DNA of 64,000 bases from Brevibacterium iodinum ATCC 49514. GTDB taxonomy: Bacteria; Actinomycetota; Actinomycetes; Actinomycetales; Brevibacteriaceae. This document shows positions 35,223 to 42,642 of the stretch, piece after piece. The DNA lies in NCBI RefSeq assembly GCF_900169265.1, contig NZ_FXYX01000001.1, positions 310,001 through 374,000 of the forward strand, written 5' to 3'. The first letter of the stretch is position 1, and every line of letters begins with the position of its first letter. Below the pieces are notes generated by a model. That model was not told where the DNA came from, searched no databases, and saw only the letters and a program-made list of their open reading frames with translations. A program made the translations under genes and the position numbers.

Positions 35223-36203
35223 ATGAAGGCTTCTCGTCTGCTGTCGATCGTCCTGCTGCTCCAAGTGCACGGACGCATGACTACCCAGCAGCTCGCTGAC
35301 CGCTTTGATGTTTCAAGCCGGACGATCTTGCGCGATGTTGAAGCCCTGTCCGCTGCCGGTGTCCCAGTCCATGCCGAACGCGGCCGCCATGGCGCGATCG
35401 TGCTGGACGCCCGATCCCGTCTGGACCTGTCACGGCTCGAACCGTCGGAGCTGCAGCTCCTCACGGCCGTCGGTCTCAGCCCGGACCAGCTGGCACAGAT
35501 TGGCCTCGGAGAGGTAGGTGAACACGCCCGCGCCAAGCTCACAGCAGCCGCCCGTCGCTCGGGCCCAGGCGAACCGGCACTGTCCGAAGTCCTGTTGATC
35601 GACCCTGCCGGATGGTTCACGCCTACCACGACCCGTGACCTGTCGAGCTTGCTGACTGCGGCCCGGCAAGGCCGCCGGCTTGTCGTCACTTACCGCCACA
35701 GCGGACACGCCACCGCCGACACCTACCAGGTCGACCCCTACGGGCTGGTCAGCAAGCAGGCCGCCTGGTATCTGGTCGGTGACGTGAACGGGACGCCGCG
35801 CATGTTCAACACCAATCGCGTGGTGACACACAAGGCTATGGACGAACCAGCCGAGTCGCGGCACGGCCAGTCCTTGCAGAAGGTCTGGGATCAGCTGGTC
35901 GGCGAGTTCACCACCGACGCAAGCGTGGAGATCCACGCGCACCTGCGCGCCAACCGGCTGGACCTCGCCGCCAGAATCCTCGGGAGCCGCCTGATTGACG
36001 TGTCCATCCCCGTCGACGGGTGGCTCACCATCACCGTGGCCTACCCCGACATCGAGTCCATTCGCCAACTCCTCCAATTCGGAGACCACATCGAAGTGCT
36101 CGACCCACCTGAAGCCGTGCAGCGTGTCCATGACCTCGCCCACCAACTGATGGAAGCTCACGACCCCGCAGGCTCAATCAACGTCTCCGGTCAGTACAAC
36201 TAA
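35223..36203 (+). CDS. WYL-domain transcriptional regulator (unit B), IS-fused C-terminus
   Basis: A 326-residue regulator: DeoR-type helix-turn-helix (RLLSIVLLLQVHGRMTTQQL, ADRFDVSSRTILRDVEAL), WYL domain (RLVVTYRHSGHATADTYQVD, PYGLVSKQAAWYLVGDV, FNTNRVV) and a C-terminal WCX domain to about residue 315. The last eight residues (INVSGQYN) and stop are the end of an IS481 transposase: the gene reads through the transposon terminus and borrows its stop codon. The ATG at 35223 is used. It is divergent from the VOC gene, its likely target. Confidence 0.9.
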   Translation: MKASRLLSIVLLLQVHGRMTTQQLADRFDVSSRTILRDVEALSAAGVPVHAERGRHGAIVLDARSRLDLSRLEPSELQLLTAVGLSPDQLAQIGLGEVGEHARAKLTAAARRSGPGEPALSEVLLIDPAGWFTPTTTRDLSSLLTAARQGRRLVVTYRHSGHATADTYQVDPYGLVSKQAAWYLVGDVNGTPRMFNTNRVVTHKAMDEPAESRHGQSLQKVWDQLVGEFTTDASVEIHAHLRANRLDLAARILGSRLIDVSIPVDGWLTITVAYPDIESIRQLLQFGDHIEVLDPPEAVQRVHDLAHQLMEAHDPAGSINVSGQYN

Positions 36204-36378
36204 CCGGGGACATTGGTGGGCACCGGACCCGAATCGGACGACCGACAGGGACCAAGACTCGCCGACGTCCTCTCTCTTGTGGACGCTGATGCATATGGGG
36301 TGACCACGATTCGACCCATTGGCTGAGGAGCCTGCTACCATTTAATACGAATATCGTATTAACTCGCTAGGAGGAGCT
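36204..36378. promoter_or_regulatory. MarR-type operator and promoter of the 36379-38188 operon
   Basis: AATACGA (36344-36350) and TCGTATT (36354-36360) form a perfect palindrome just before the ribosome site AGGAGGAG, the size and place of a MarR operator. At 36199-36218 the bases ACTAACCGGGGACATTGG resemble a damaged IS481 end like that at 22499. Confidence 0.7.
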
Positions 36379-37071
36379 ATGGAACCGACCGAACCCATCA
36401 GCGGAACGTTCACCTATGTCACCTGGGAGGTCGACCCAGTCCGACGAGGCCCATTCGTGCGCAAGAGCGCAGCAAGGCGCCAGTTCATCGACACGCTCGG
36501 ACCATTCCTCGCCGGATTGCGTGCCGATCCGACCGTCGCCCACATTCGCTTACTCGAAACGACTTTCATCGCTCCACTCGCTGGACACCCAAATCACGAC
36601 GTAACCTTGATTCTCGACGGCGAAGACACACTGACCGGAGTAGTCGAAGCCGCGATCCGCGACCATGGGGTTCGGACGCCGACGCTGATCCAGTCAGCAG
36701 GGAACCCGATCCGGTTTGGCAACACGGACACCAGTGTCGGCCCCGTGCTTCTAAACCACTTCGTATCTGCCGCGCCTGTAGACGAGGTGGCAGCGACTTG
36801 GCAACAGATATCTGACTGGTACGGATCGGTCCTCGGGGTTTCGAATTCCACACTTCTCGCCTTTGAAGAGCCTGACCCGTACGTCGTTCTCAACTACGCC
36901 GTAGTTCCCGGCCCAGTAGTGCGCTTCATGCTCGACCAGATGCTGCGCCCTAGCTTCTACCGGAACGTCAATGGCCGGCTGAGACGAGTCGGCGCGCGGG
37001 CCCTGCCGATCTTCGCGCAGCGTGTGGATCAGCAAAAGCTGTCGTCCAACTCATCGGTGGCACCTCAATGA
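36379..37071 (+). CDS. Unknown protein, first gene of a MarR-type operon
   Basis: A 230-residue soluble protein that I do not recognise. It begins MEPTEPISGTFTYVTWEVDP and has a strand-helix pattern that repeats twice: VAHIRLLETTFIAPL with HDVTLILDGED, and a second half around STLLAFEEPDPYVVLNYAVV, reminiscent of a doubled ferredoxin-like (dimeric alpha-beta barrel) fold. That fold suggestion is weak. AGGAGGAGCT precedes the ATG. Its stop overlaps the start of the next gene (ATGA), so it is translated with the reductase-like protein, and a palindromic operator lies upstream. Confidence 0.6.
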   Translation: MEPTEPISGTFTYVTWEVDPVRRGPFVRKSAARRQFIDTLGPFLAGLRADPTVAHIRLLETTFIAPLAGHPNHDVTLILDGEDTLTGVVEAAIRDHGVRTPTLIQSAGNPIRFGNTDTSVGPVLLNHFVSAAPVDEVAATWQQISDWYGSVLGVSNSTLLAFEEPDPYVVLNYAVVPGPVVRFMLDQMLRPSFYRNVNGRLRRVGARALPIFAQRVDQQKLSSNSSVAPQ

Positions 37072-37730
37072 AAGTAACAGTATTCGGAGCCACTGGCCCC
37101 ACAGGCCTATGGATATGCAACCTAGCGCTAGCTGCTGGCCACAATGTAACGGCAGTAAGCCGACGGCCCGATCCGCTCTTGCTCCCAAGTTCCGAGCGAA
37201 TCAGCATCACCGTTGCTGACGCAATCACTGGAACAGGTGTCGATAAGGCCGTTACTGGAGCCGACGCAGTTCTATCCGCTCTTGGCGCACCTTATGGACC
37301 ACGCGAAATCAACATCTATTCGCAAGGCACTGACACGATAATTGGTGCAATGCGCAAGCAGTCCGCTGGGAACCGCCTCGTGGTCGTAAGCTCGGGCCTT
37401 ACTTACCCGCCACCTCATACAAACTTCGTAGCGGACTTCGCAATCTTCCCTCTCCTCAGGAATGTCATTGGTCGCACGTTGTACCAAGACATGCGCCGCA
37501 TGGAAGAAGAACTGCAGAAGAACAAAGACATCGCCTGGACCATCATGAGGCCAGGACGACTCATCAACTCCCCAAGGGTCTCGGACTACCACCTTGACGT
37601 CGGGCACCCATCGTTTGCGTACACGGCCCGAGCAGACCTTGCAGCAGCGATGGTCGACGAGCTCGACAGAACTGACAATATCCACACTCCGGTCGCCCCG
37701 TCCACAAACCGGCACGGGGCCCAGAAATGA
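37068..37730 (+). CDS. NAD(P)-binding flavin reductase-like protein (BVR/SDR type)
   Basis: A 220-residue atypical short-chain dehydrogenase. It begins MKVTVFGATGPTGLWICNLA with the GATGxTG nucleotide motif, then HNVTAVSRRPD (2'-phosphate contacts, suggesting NADPH), DAVLSALGAPYG, NRLVVVSSGLTYPPPH, and WTIMRPGRLINSP. This pattern matches biliverdin reductase B / NmrA-like oxidoreductases. It is the middle gene of a three-gene, fully overlapping operon ending in a MarR regulator. Confidence 0.85.
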   Translation: MKVTVFGATGPTGLWICNLALAAGHNVTAVSRRPDPLLLPSSERISITVADAITGTGVDKAVTGADAVLSALGAPYGPREINIYSQGTDTIIGAMRKQSAGNRLVVVSSGLTYPPPHTNFVADFAIFPLLRNVIGRTLYQDMRRMEEELQKNKDIAWTIMRPGRLINSPRVSDYHLDVGHPSFAYTARADLAAAMVDELDRTDNIHTPVAPSTNRHGAQK

Positions 37731-38188
37731 GCCGCATGACCACCCCTTTGCGAGACGAACTACGCCGCCTTCGGATCGAACTGCGTATTCTCAATGACGC
37801 TGTCGCCGCCGAGGTAGGTCTCAATCCTCGCGATCTCGACATCTTAGATGTGATCGACCGGGAGGGACCCTGTACACCCTCGACGCTCGCAGAGCGGACC
37901 GGGTATCGGCGAGCCACTCTGACCTCAGTCATCAACCGCCTGCACCGAGACGGATGGATCGTCCGCAGGACCGCCCCGGACGACGGGCGATCGTCCATTC
38001 TTGCCTCAACAGCACGTTTCGACGAGATACGAGCGCTCTATGCTCCAGCCGATGACATCGACTCCGCCATTTCACAGAAATATAACGAGCAGCAGCGCGC
38101 CACTATCGCCCAAGCGCTTTCACTCGTTACCTCTCATCTCCGCGGACTCAGCGAAGGCACCGTTCCACCGGAGAAACAGGGCCCTTAG
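37727..38188 (+). CDS. MarR-family transcriptional regulator
   Basis: A 153-residue MarR regulator with the winged helix: LNDAVAAEVGLNPRDLDILD, EGPCTPSTLAERTGYRRATL, TSVINRLHRDGWIVRRTAPD with DDGR in the wing. It overlaps the reductase gene by four bases and probably represses its own operon through the palindrome at 36344-36360. The C-terminal residues (GTVPPEKQGP) are at the junction with an IS110 remnant, so the original tail may have been altered. A start at 37736 (MTTPLRDEL) is also possible. Confidence 0.88.
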   Translation: MSRMTTPLRDELRRLRIELRILNDAVAAEVGLNPRDLDILDVIDREGPCTPSTLAERTGYRRATLTSVINRLHRDGWIVRRTAPDDGRSSILASTARFDEIRALYAPADDIDSAISQKYNEQQRATIAQALSLVTSHLRGLSEGTVPPEKQGP

Positions 38189-38588
38189 CAAGGGCCGGGT
38201 CCTCGTCCGTGCCGGCTAACACCTTGAGATTGGCCAGCACATCCGATTCCCGATCGACAAACCTAAGCGTGTGCGGCATGGTTCTGGCGGTGTCGGCGAT
38301 GATGAACGCATCCCGGGCATCCGTCTTCGCCTGGCCCGGATACAGGTCGGCAGCCTTGCGCATCGCTAACCCCGGAAGGTAGGCGATAACGGCTCCACAA
38401 TCCCGGGCGACTGCGACGGGAAGCGCACCAATCGTGTTCGGCTGATCAACGATCACCAGCACTCGACCGTAATCGTCCTGCGAGAGCTCGTGGTCGAAGA
38501 CCCGTTCTCCTGCCGGCACCAGCCCACACCCGTGATGGCTGGTCCTGCCGACGTCGAGTCCGAGCCGCACGTCGTATTCGGTGTTCAT
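38189..38588 (-). pseudogene. IS110-family transposase, N-terminal fragment
   Basis: It starts at ATG 38588 after AGGAGGACTGTC and reads YDVRLGLDVGRTSHHGCGLV (first catalytic Asp), LVIVDQPNTIGALPVAVARD and KTDARDAFIIADTARTMP (further DEDD acids). It ends after FVDRESDVLANLKVLAGTDE, where the sequence joins the marR 3' end. The C-terminal serine-containing domain is missing. Confidence 0.85.
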
Positions 38589-39133
38589 GACAGTCCTCCT
38601 CGACCGTCAGTTCCATGGTCATTGGTTGTCACGACACTCGATGCTGGCACCCACGTTACGACGAGACCTCAACAGTGTTGGGCCGAGCCCCTATCAGCAG
38701 TCAACGCGCGTCCTGGATTCCTGGCGGCACCCTCCGGATCATTGATGACAGGGCAATTCAGCCATACCAGGACCAGCGACCAGACCCCGACCGGGGCCCA
38801 TCAATAAATATAGGGACACTCACCAGAGAGGGAGTGCAGGGGTTGGGAGCGGCCGCGGGCCGACTGCGGCGCGAACAATGTGCCCGAAACCGGCGGGGTT
38901 CCAAGGGGGTGCCGAACCCCCTCAGGTGACCCACATCAAGGGGCGCCGCCCCATATCAGAGGCACTAGAAGGAGTCTCACACGTGTCAAGGTGTGTACTT
39001 TGCTCACTGGGGACACCAGGGGTTCTCGGCTTTTCAAAGTGAGCTGGCCTGCTGGCCTGCTGGCCTGGTGGTCCTAGGGGTTCCAGGCGTTCCAGGAATG
39101 CAACCTGTCTAAGGGTGAAGTCGTCTTTTAGGG
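38589..39133. other. Non-coding region left of the IS5 copy, with short tandem repeats
   Basis: No gene recognised. Three perfect 8-mers GCTGGCCT stand in tandem at 39043-39066. GGGGTTCC/GGGACACCAGG-type words recur here and again right of the IS5 copy (40100-40330), suggesting the IS5 split one non-coding region. Confidence 0.55.
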
Positions 39134-40063
39134 CTAGGGCGTGTCTGATAAATATCTCGGTGGGAGTCTGAAACCCTGGAATCGTGTCTCGATTCCAACT
39201 ACTCACCGATGACCAATGGGCCCTCATCGCCGACTACCTACCAGCACCAACAGGCCGACGGGGCCGACCCTTCTCCGACCCCAGACAGATGATCGAGGGC
39301 ATCATCTACCGCTACCGCACCGGCATCGCCTGGCGCGATCTGCCCGAGACCTTCGGCAAATGGCAGACCGTGTGGACCTGGCACCGCCGCCTCGCCGCCG
39401 ATGGTACCTGGGACGCCATCCACCAGGCTCTGACTGCACACGCGGCAAAGAACAACAAGGTCGACTTCACTGTCTCGGTCGATTCCACGATCGCTCGCGC
39501 GCATCAACACGCGACGAACATCAGCCGCGTAAAAAAGGGACTCGTCGAATTACAAGGATCTGGCCACCGAGTCGCCTGACCACGCTTTCGGCCGCTCTCG
39601 CGGAGGCTTGTCGACAAAGACTCATCAGCTTGTCGATGGCCACGGGTTGCCGCTGGTGTCGATCTGCACGGCTGGCCAGGACGGCGACAGGTCCATGCTC
39701 ACTCCTCTGCTGGAGAACTTTCAGGTCGGTCGACGTACCCGCCCGGACGCTGTTCTTGGCGACAAGGCCTATTCGTCGAGAGCAAATCGGTCACTGCTGC
39801 GGTCGCGGAGGATCGAGGCAGTCATTTCCGAACCGTCCGATCAGCAAGGCCATCGGCTCCGGCGCGGGTCAAAGGGTGGTCGTCCCCCGAAGTTCGACGC
39901 GATCAAGTAACAAGGGCCGCAATGTCATCGAGCGCGGTTACGCCCGTTTGAAGCAATGGCGAGGACTGGCCACTCGCTATGACAAGCTTGCCATCTCTAT
40001 CGAGCCGCTGTCGTGCTCAACGGCGTCATTGCCTGGCTGCAGCATTTATCAGACACACCCTAG
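39134..40063 (+). mobile_element. IS5-family element, decayed
   Basis: The ends CTAGGGCGTGTCTGATAAAT (39134-39153) and its inverse at 40044-40063 match 19 of 20, with CTAG as the probable target duplication. The transposase starts at 39184 (RFQLLTDDQWALIADYLPAP) and shows SVDSTIARAHQHA (Asp), AVLGDKAYSSRANR (Asp) and VIERGYARLKQWRGLATRYD (Glu), but in three different frames. The first shift follows AAAAAAGGG near 39533, possibly programmed; a stop at 39908 and a further shift near 40005 make it inactive. Confidence 0.9.
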
Positions 40064-40385
40064 TGGAGCTCCGGACCTCCAAAACTGTGCAGCCTCTCCC
40101 GATGAGTACCAGGGACCCCAGGTATCCCTATGCCAGCGCATCGCCTCATAGAGTCATCGACCTTTGGAACTGCCTGCCTCCCAAGAGTCCCCGGAGTCCC
40201 GTGGATGATCTCGAAACTCATGACCCTTCCACCCTGGACAAAGAGCCCCGGGAATCCCCAAAAGGCATCCCACATCTAAGCTGCACGCACCCCTGAAAGA
40301 CGACCACAAGGGACCCCAGGAGCGCGCTCGAACCTCAACCAGCACGCAAAGGGCACAGACCCAGACAACCCAAGAACACTGTCAC
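40064..40385. other. Non-coding region right of the IS5 copy
   Basis: No gene recognised. GGGACCCCAGG occurs at about 40110 and 40310; related GTCCCCGGAGTCCCG and GGGAATCCCC words lie between. It probably continues the region at 38589-39133. Confidence 0.5.
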
Positions 40386-40556
40386 GGAACACTGTTCCCT
40401 CAAGAGCACACCTGCACGCTACAGAAGCCACCACCTGACCGGAGACCGCACCCGAAGGGTGTACCGGAACACTGTTCCCCAGGGGTGCACCTCAAGAGTG
40501 TTCCAGAACGGTCTACGGGATGACTGTACGGGCACACCCTCCCAGAACACTGTTCC
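40386..40556. repeat. Three GGAACACTGTTCC palindromes about 79 bp apart
   Basis: The 13-bp palindrome occurs at 40386-40398 and 40466-40478, and with one change (AGAACACTGTTCC) at 40544-40556; a half-site GTGTTCC lies at 40498. The short words CTCAAGAG and CACACC accompany them. It is an operator- or centromere-like array upstream of the replication-relaxation gene. Confidence 0.75.
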
Positions 40557-40698
40557 CACCGCTTTTCAGATACCCTCTCAGCTCGCATTGTGTGTTTCGG
40601 GCGGAGGTTCGGAGAGGTACTTCATTGATGCAGGTCAGAAGCTTATTCAGTTGGTCTTTCGGGAACGATAAACCCTCCGGGCGACAACGTTGTTTCGG

Positions 40699-40758
40699 AG
40701 AAGTATCCGGAGGCTTTATCGGATGCTTTAATGGAGGGATTATCGGAGGCTTTATTGG
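40699..40758. repeat. 12-bp tandem iterons upstream of the replication-relaxation gene
   Basis: Consecutive 12-mers AGGCTTTATCGG (40711), ATGCTTTAATGG, AGGGATTATCGG and AGGCTTTATTGG (ending 40758), preceded by a weaker unit AGAAGTATCCGG. They sit 45-100 bases before the GTG start at 40803 and are A+T-rich against the background, as replication iterons or regulator sites are. Confidence 0.75.
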
Positions 40759-40802
40759 TAGAATGATGGTGTAGCCGCAGGTTGCTGACCAGAGGAGAAC
40801 CC

Positions 40803-41807
40803 GTGACCCGCACGCCATCCGCGATCCGCACACGATCCAACCGGGGCGTCGCCATTTCCGAACGCGACCTCAACCGCCTGCGCCTGCTGGGGCGTTGGCA
40901 CTCTCTGACGGCAGAGCACATCGTCAGAAGCGAGCAGCCCTCTACGCTCTGGTCTCCCACTCAACACAGTGCTCAGAGCCCCGAAGCTCGCGCGAAGTTC
41001 GGTCGAGCTGTAGAAGCGGCTAAGCGTCGGCTCCGAACACTCAAAGCGATTGAAGACGATCCGGGAATCGGCCTAGGACCCCTCCTTGGAACAGCGCTTG
41101 CGTCGAACGGCGCAACAGCGTACTTCGCCTCACGAATTGGAGCCCGCACCGCAGGACTCCCCTGGAACCTCAGAAACGCAATCAACCCCAATATCTGCCA
41201 GCACGCCTGGATGGCTGCCGATATCGGCATGGCACTAGAGTCAGCCGGATACCGAGTCCTTTCTGAGCGTGAAATTGCCACTGGTATCGACCGCCACGCC
41301 GACGAGATCACCGCGCAACTCGAGTCCGAGGACACCGCCAACGGCCGCAGCACCGGCAAACGCCCCGACGTTGCGATCCTCGCCCCGAATGAGGCCGAGT
41401 ACATCGCCATCGAAGTTGAGCGCGACACCGACCGATCAATCAGCGTCTACGAACAGAAACTCTCCGCATATGCGAGCAATGCTTCGATCAGGGCCGTCTG
41501 GTACATCTGCGCCAGCAAGACAACCGCGAAACGCGTCGCGGACGGAGCGACGAGAGTCTTTAAGTCGCCCGGCAATTTCCCGCTGCGCATCATGACGATT
41601 CCCCAAATCAACTGCCTTCACTTTCTCGACGTGAGCAACCTGAGCGAGCGAGCTAAAAGGGATCTTGAAGCCATGCGCCCCGGTCCGGCAGTGAGCGCCC
41701 TCAGCGAGCGAGCCGAGACTTCTCTTGGGACCGCGACCCCAGCCGTAGACGAATTCGCCGACGACGGTCTCAGTACGAATGATGTTTCTCCCGTAAGTCA
41801 GCGCTGA
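40803..41807 (+). CDS. Replication-relaxation family protein
   Basis: A 334-residue protein of the replication-relaxation (Replic_Relax) family found on actinobacterial plasmids and conjugative elements. The N-terminus has a winged-helix-like ISERDLNRLRLLGRWHSLTA, the middle HAWMAADIGMALESAGYRVL, and the C-terminal half a nuclease-like pattern RPDVAILAPNEAEYIAIEVE with RDTDRSISVYEQKLSAYA (D...ExE and a Lys, like restriction-endonuclease folds). GTG 40803 follows AGAGGAGAA; an ATG at 40782 is less likely. Its exact role is unknown. Confidence 0.78.
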   Translation: MTRTPSAIRTRSNRGVAISERDLNRLRLLGRWHSLTAEHIVRSEQPSTLWSPTQHSAQSPEARAKFGRAVEAAKRRLRTLKAIEDDPGIGLGPLLGTALASNGATAYFASRIGARTAGLPWNLRNAINPNICQHAWMAADIGMALESAGYRVLSEREIATGIDRHADEITAQLESEDTANGRSTGKRPDVAILAPNEAEYIAIEVERDTDRSISVYEQKLSAYASNASIRAVWYICASKTTAKRVADGATRVFKSPGNFPLRIMTIPQINCLHFLDVSNLSERAKRDLEAMRPGPAVSALSERAETSLGTATPAVDEFADDGLSTNDVSPVSQR

Positions 41808-41828
41808 GGTCATCGATGACCTCAGCGC
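41801..41828. terminator. 28-bp perfect palindrome overlapping the gene stop
   Basis: Arms GCGCTGAGGTCATC and its complement, without a spacer, span the stop codon of the preceding gene. The half CGCTGAAATCATCGATGACC is repeated at 41838-41857. It may be a terminator or a protein-binding site. Confidence 0.65.
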
Positions 41829-41857
41829 AAACACCATCGCTGAAATCATCGATGACC

Positions 41858-42432
41858 CATACATACATACTTACTTCCAGGGGTGGTTGCCTGAAGAGGT
41901 AAGTGCACCTTCAAGAAGTAGTTCAGAGGCGATGAGCGATCGCTTCGCTCCTCCATCGCCTCTGTCGGCTGGGGAAGGCTCGCTACGCTCACCTTCCCCA
42001 GCCGACATACCGCGCGGGCGCGTGCAACGCGCGCGAAGCCCCCTTGGGTCCTAACCCGAAGAACCAGGCCGTGGACTGTCGCTCGATGGCACCAGCTCTT
42101 AGCGCCGAGGTAGCCCACGGAGCGTCCCTCGCAAGGGGAAACGACTACCTTTGTCGCCCGAGCGCATGAAAAGCGGCTCACGCGCCACACAGGGCCTTCG
42201 AGTACTGCGCCAGCTCCGAATGCACATAAAAGACCACTCAGCAACGGCGAGGCATCAAGCGATTTCGGCGCAGACGCAAATGCAAAATGGGCCGGCTGAT
42301 CAGGCAAAAAGACGCCGATCAATATAGCACCCTGCCGCAAAATAGGGTATTTGACCTGCGAAAATACTCCCTTAGCCTCCGAGGGTGAGGTAAAATAGAG
42401 AGTGAGAGAAAGGCATCCAGAAAGGATGGCTT
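41858..42432. promoter_or_regulatory. Non-coding region with two tandem hairpins before the transfer genes
   Basis: Hairpin 1: AGAGGCGATG (41925-41934) with CATCGCCTCT (41954-41963). Hairpin 2 follows at once: GTCGGCTGGGGAAGG (41964-41978) with its exact complement (41992-42006). Both loops contain similar CGCTTCGCTC/CGCTACGCTC words. A TAAAAT box at 42391-42396 could be the -10 of the operon starting at 42433. There is no convincing gene; the region could hold a transfer origin. Confidence 0.6.
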
Positions 42433-42642
42433 ATGCTCTCTGAACGAACTCGTCGAGCCCGGTCTCGACTCGCTAACGCCGTCCGTCGCGGCGAAGATGA
42501 CGGCGCTATTGAGATAGCGCGGACCGCTTATGACATAGAGCGGGCCCGTGACATGCTCCACGCGATCCGGGGCACGACCACCCCCGAGCAGCGGCGGAGC
42601 CTCCACGACGCAGTGGAAGCCACGGGCGGTGACCTATCGTGA
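42433..42642 (+). CDS. Small helical protein upstream of the VirB6/TrbL-like gene
   Basis: A 69-residue charged, helical protein (MLSERTRRARSRLANAVRRG ... IEIARTAYDIERARDMLHAI) with no membrane segment and no family I recognise. AAAGGAT precedes the ATG. Its stop overlaps the GTG of the large membrane protein (GTGA), so it is translated with it and is probably part of the same transfer-related operon. Confidence 0.6.
   Translation: MLSERTRRARSRLANAVRRGEDDGAIEIARTAYDIERARDMLHAIRGTTTPEQRRSLHDAVEATGGDLS

Larger units (their letters stand above)
33712..36198. mobile_element. IS481-type cargo transposon, unit B
   Basis: The ends are inverted copies: 26 bp are identical (33708-33733 and 36177-36202; outer part TAGTTGTACTGACCGGAGAC). 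Cargo, in mirror image to unit A: transposase reading out at the left end, a VOC-family gene, a divergent WYL regulator reading out at the right end. The left flank is CCTAGT, the NCTAGN target known for IS481. The transposase is intact, so the unit may still move. Confidence 0.75.

Noticed and set aside
40386..40556. GGAACACTGTTCC palindromes as LexA (SOS) boxes
   Set aside because: The actinobacterial SOS box is GAAC-N4-GTTC; here the spacer is three bases in every copy.
38589..40780. CRISPR array in the repeat-rich region around the IS5 copy
   Set aside because: Repeats are short, unequally spaced palindromes or tandem units without constant repeat/spacer structure, and there are no cas genes.
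41846..42340. Minus-strand 164-codon open frame upstream of the transfer genes
   Set aside because: It runs through two hairpins, lacks a ribosome site and shows no domain; the region is better read as non-coding.
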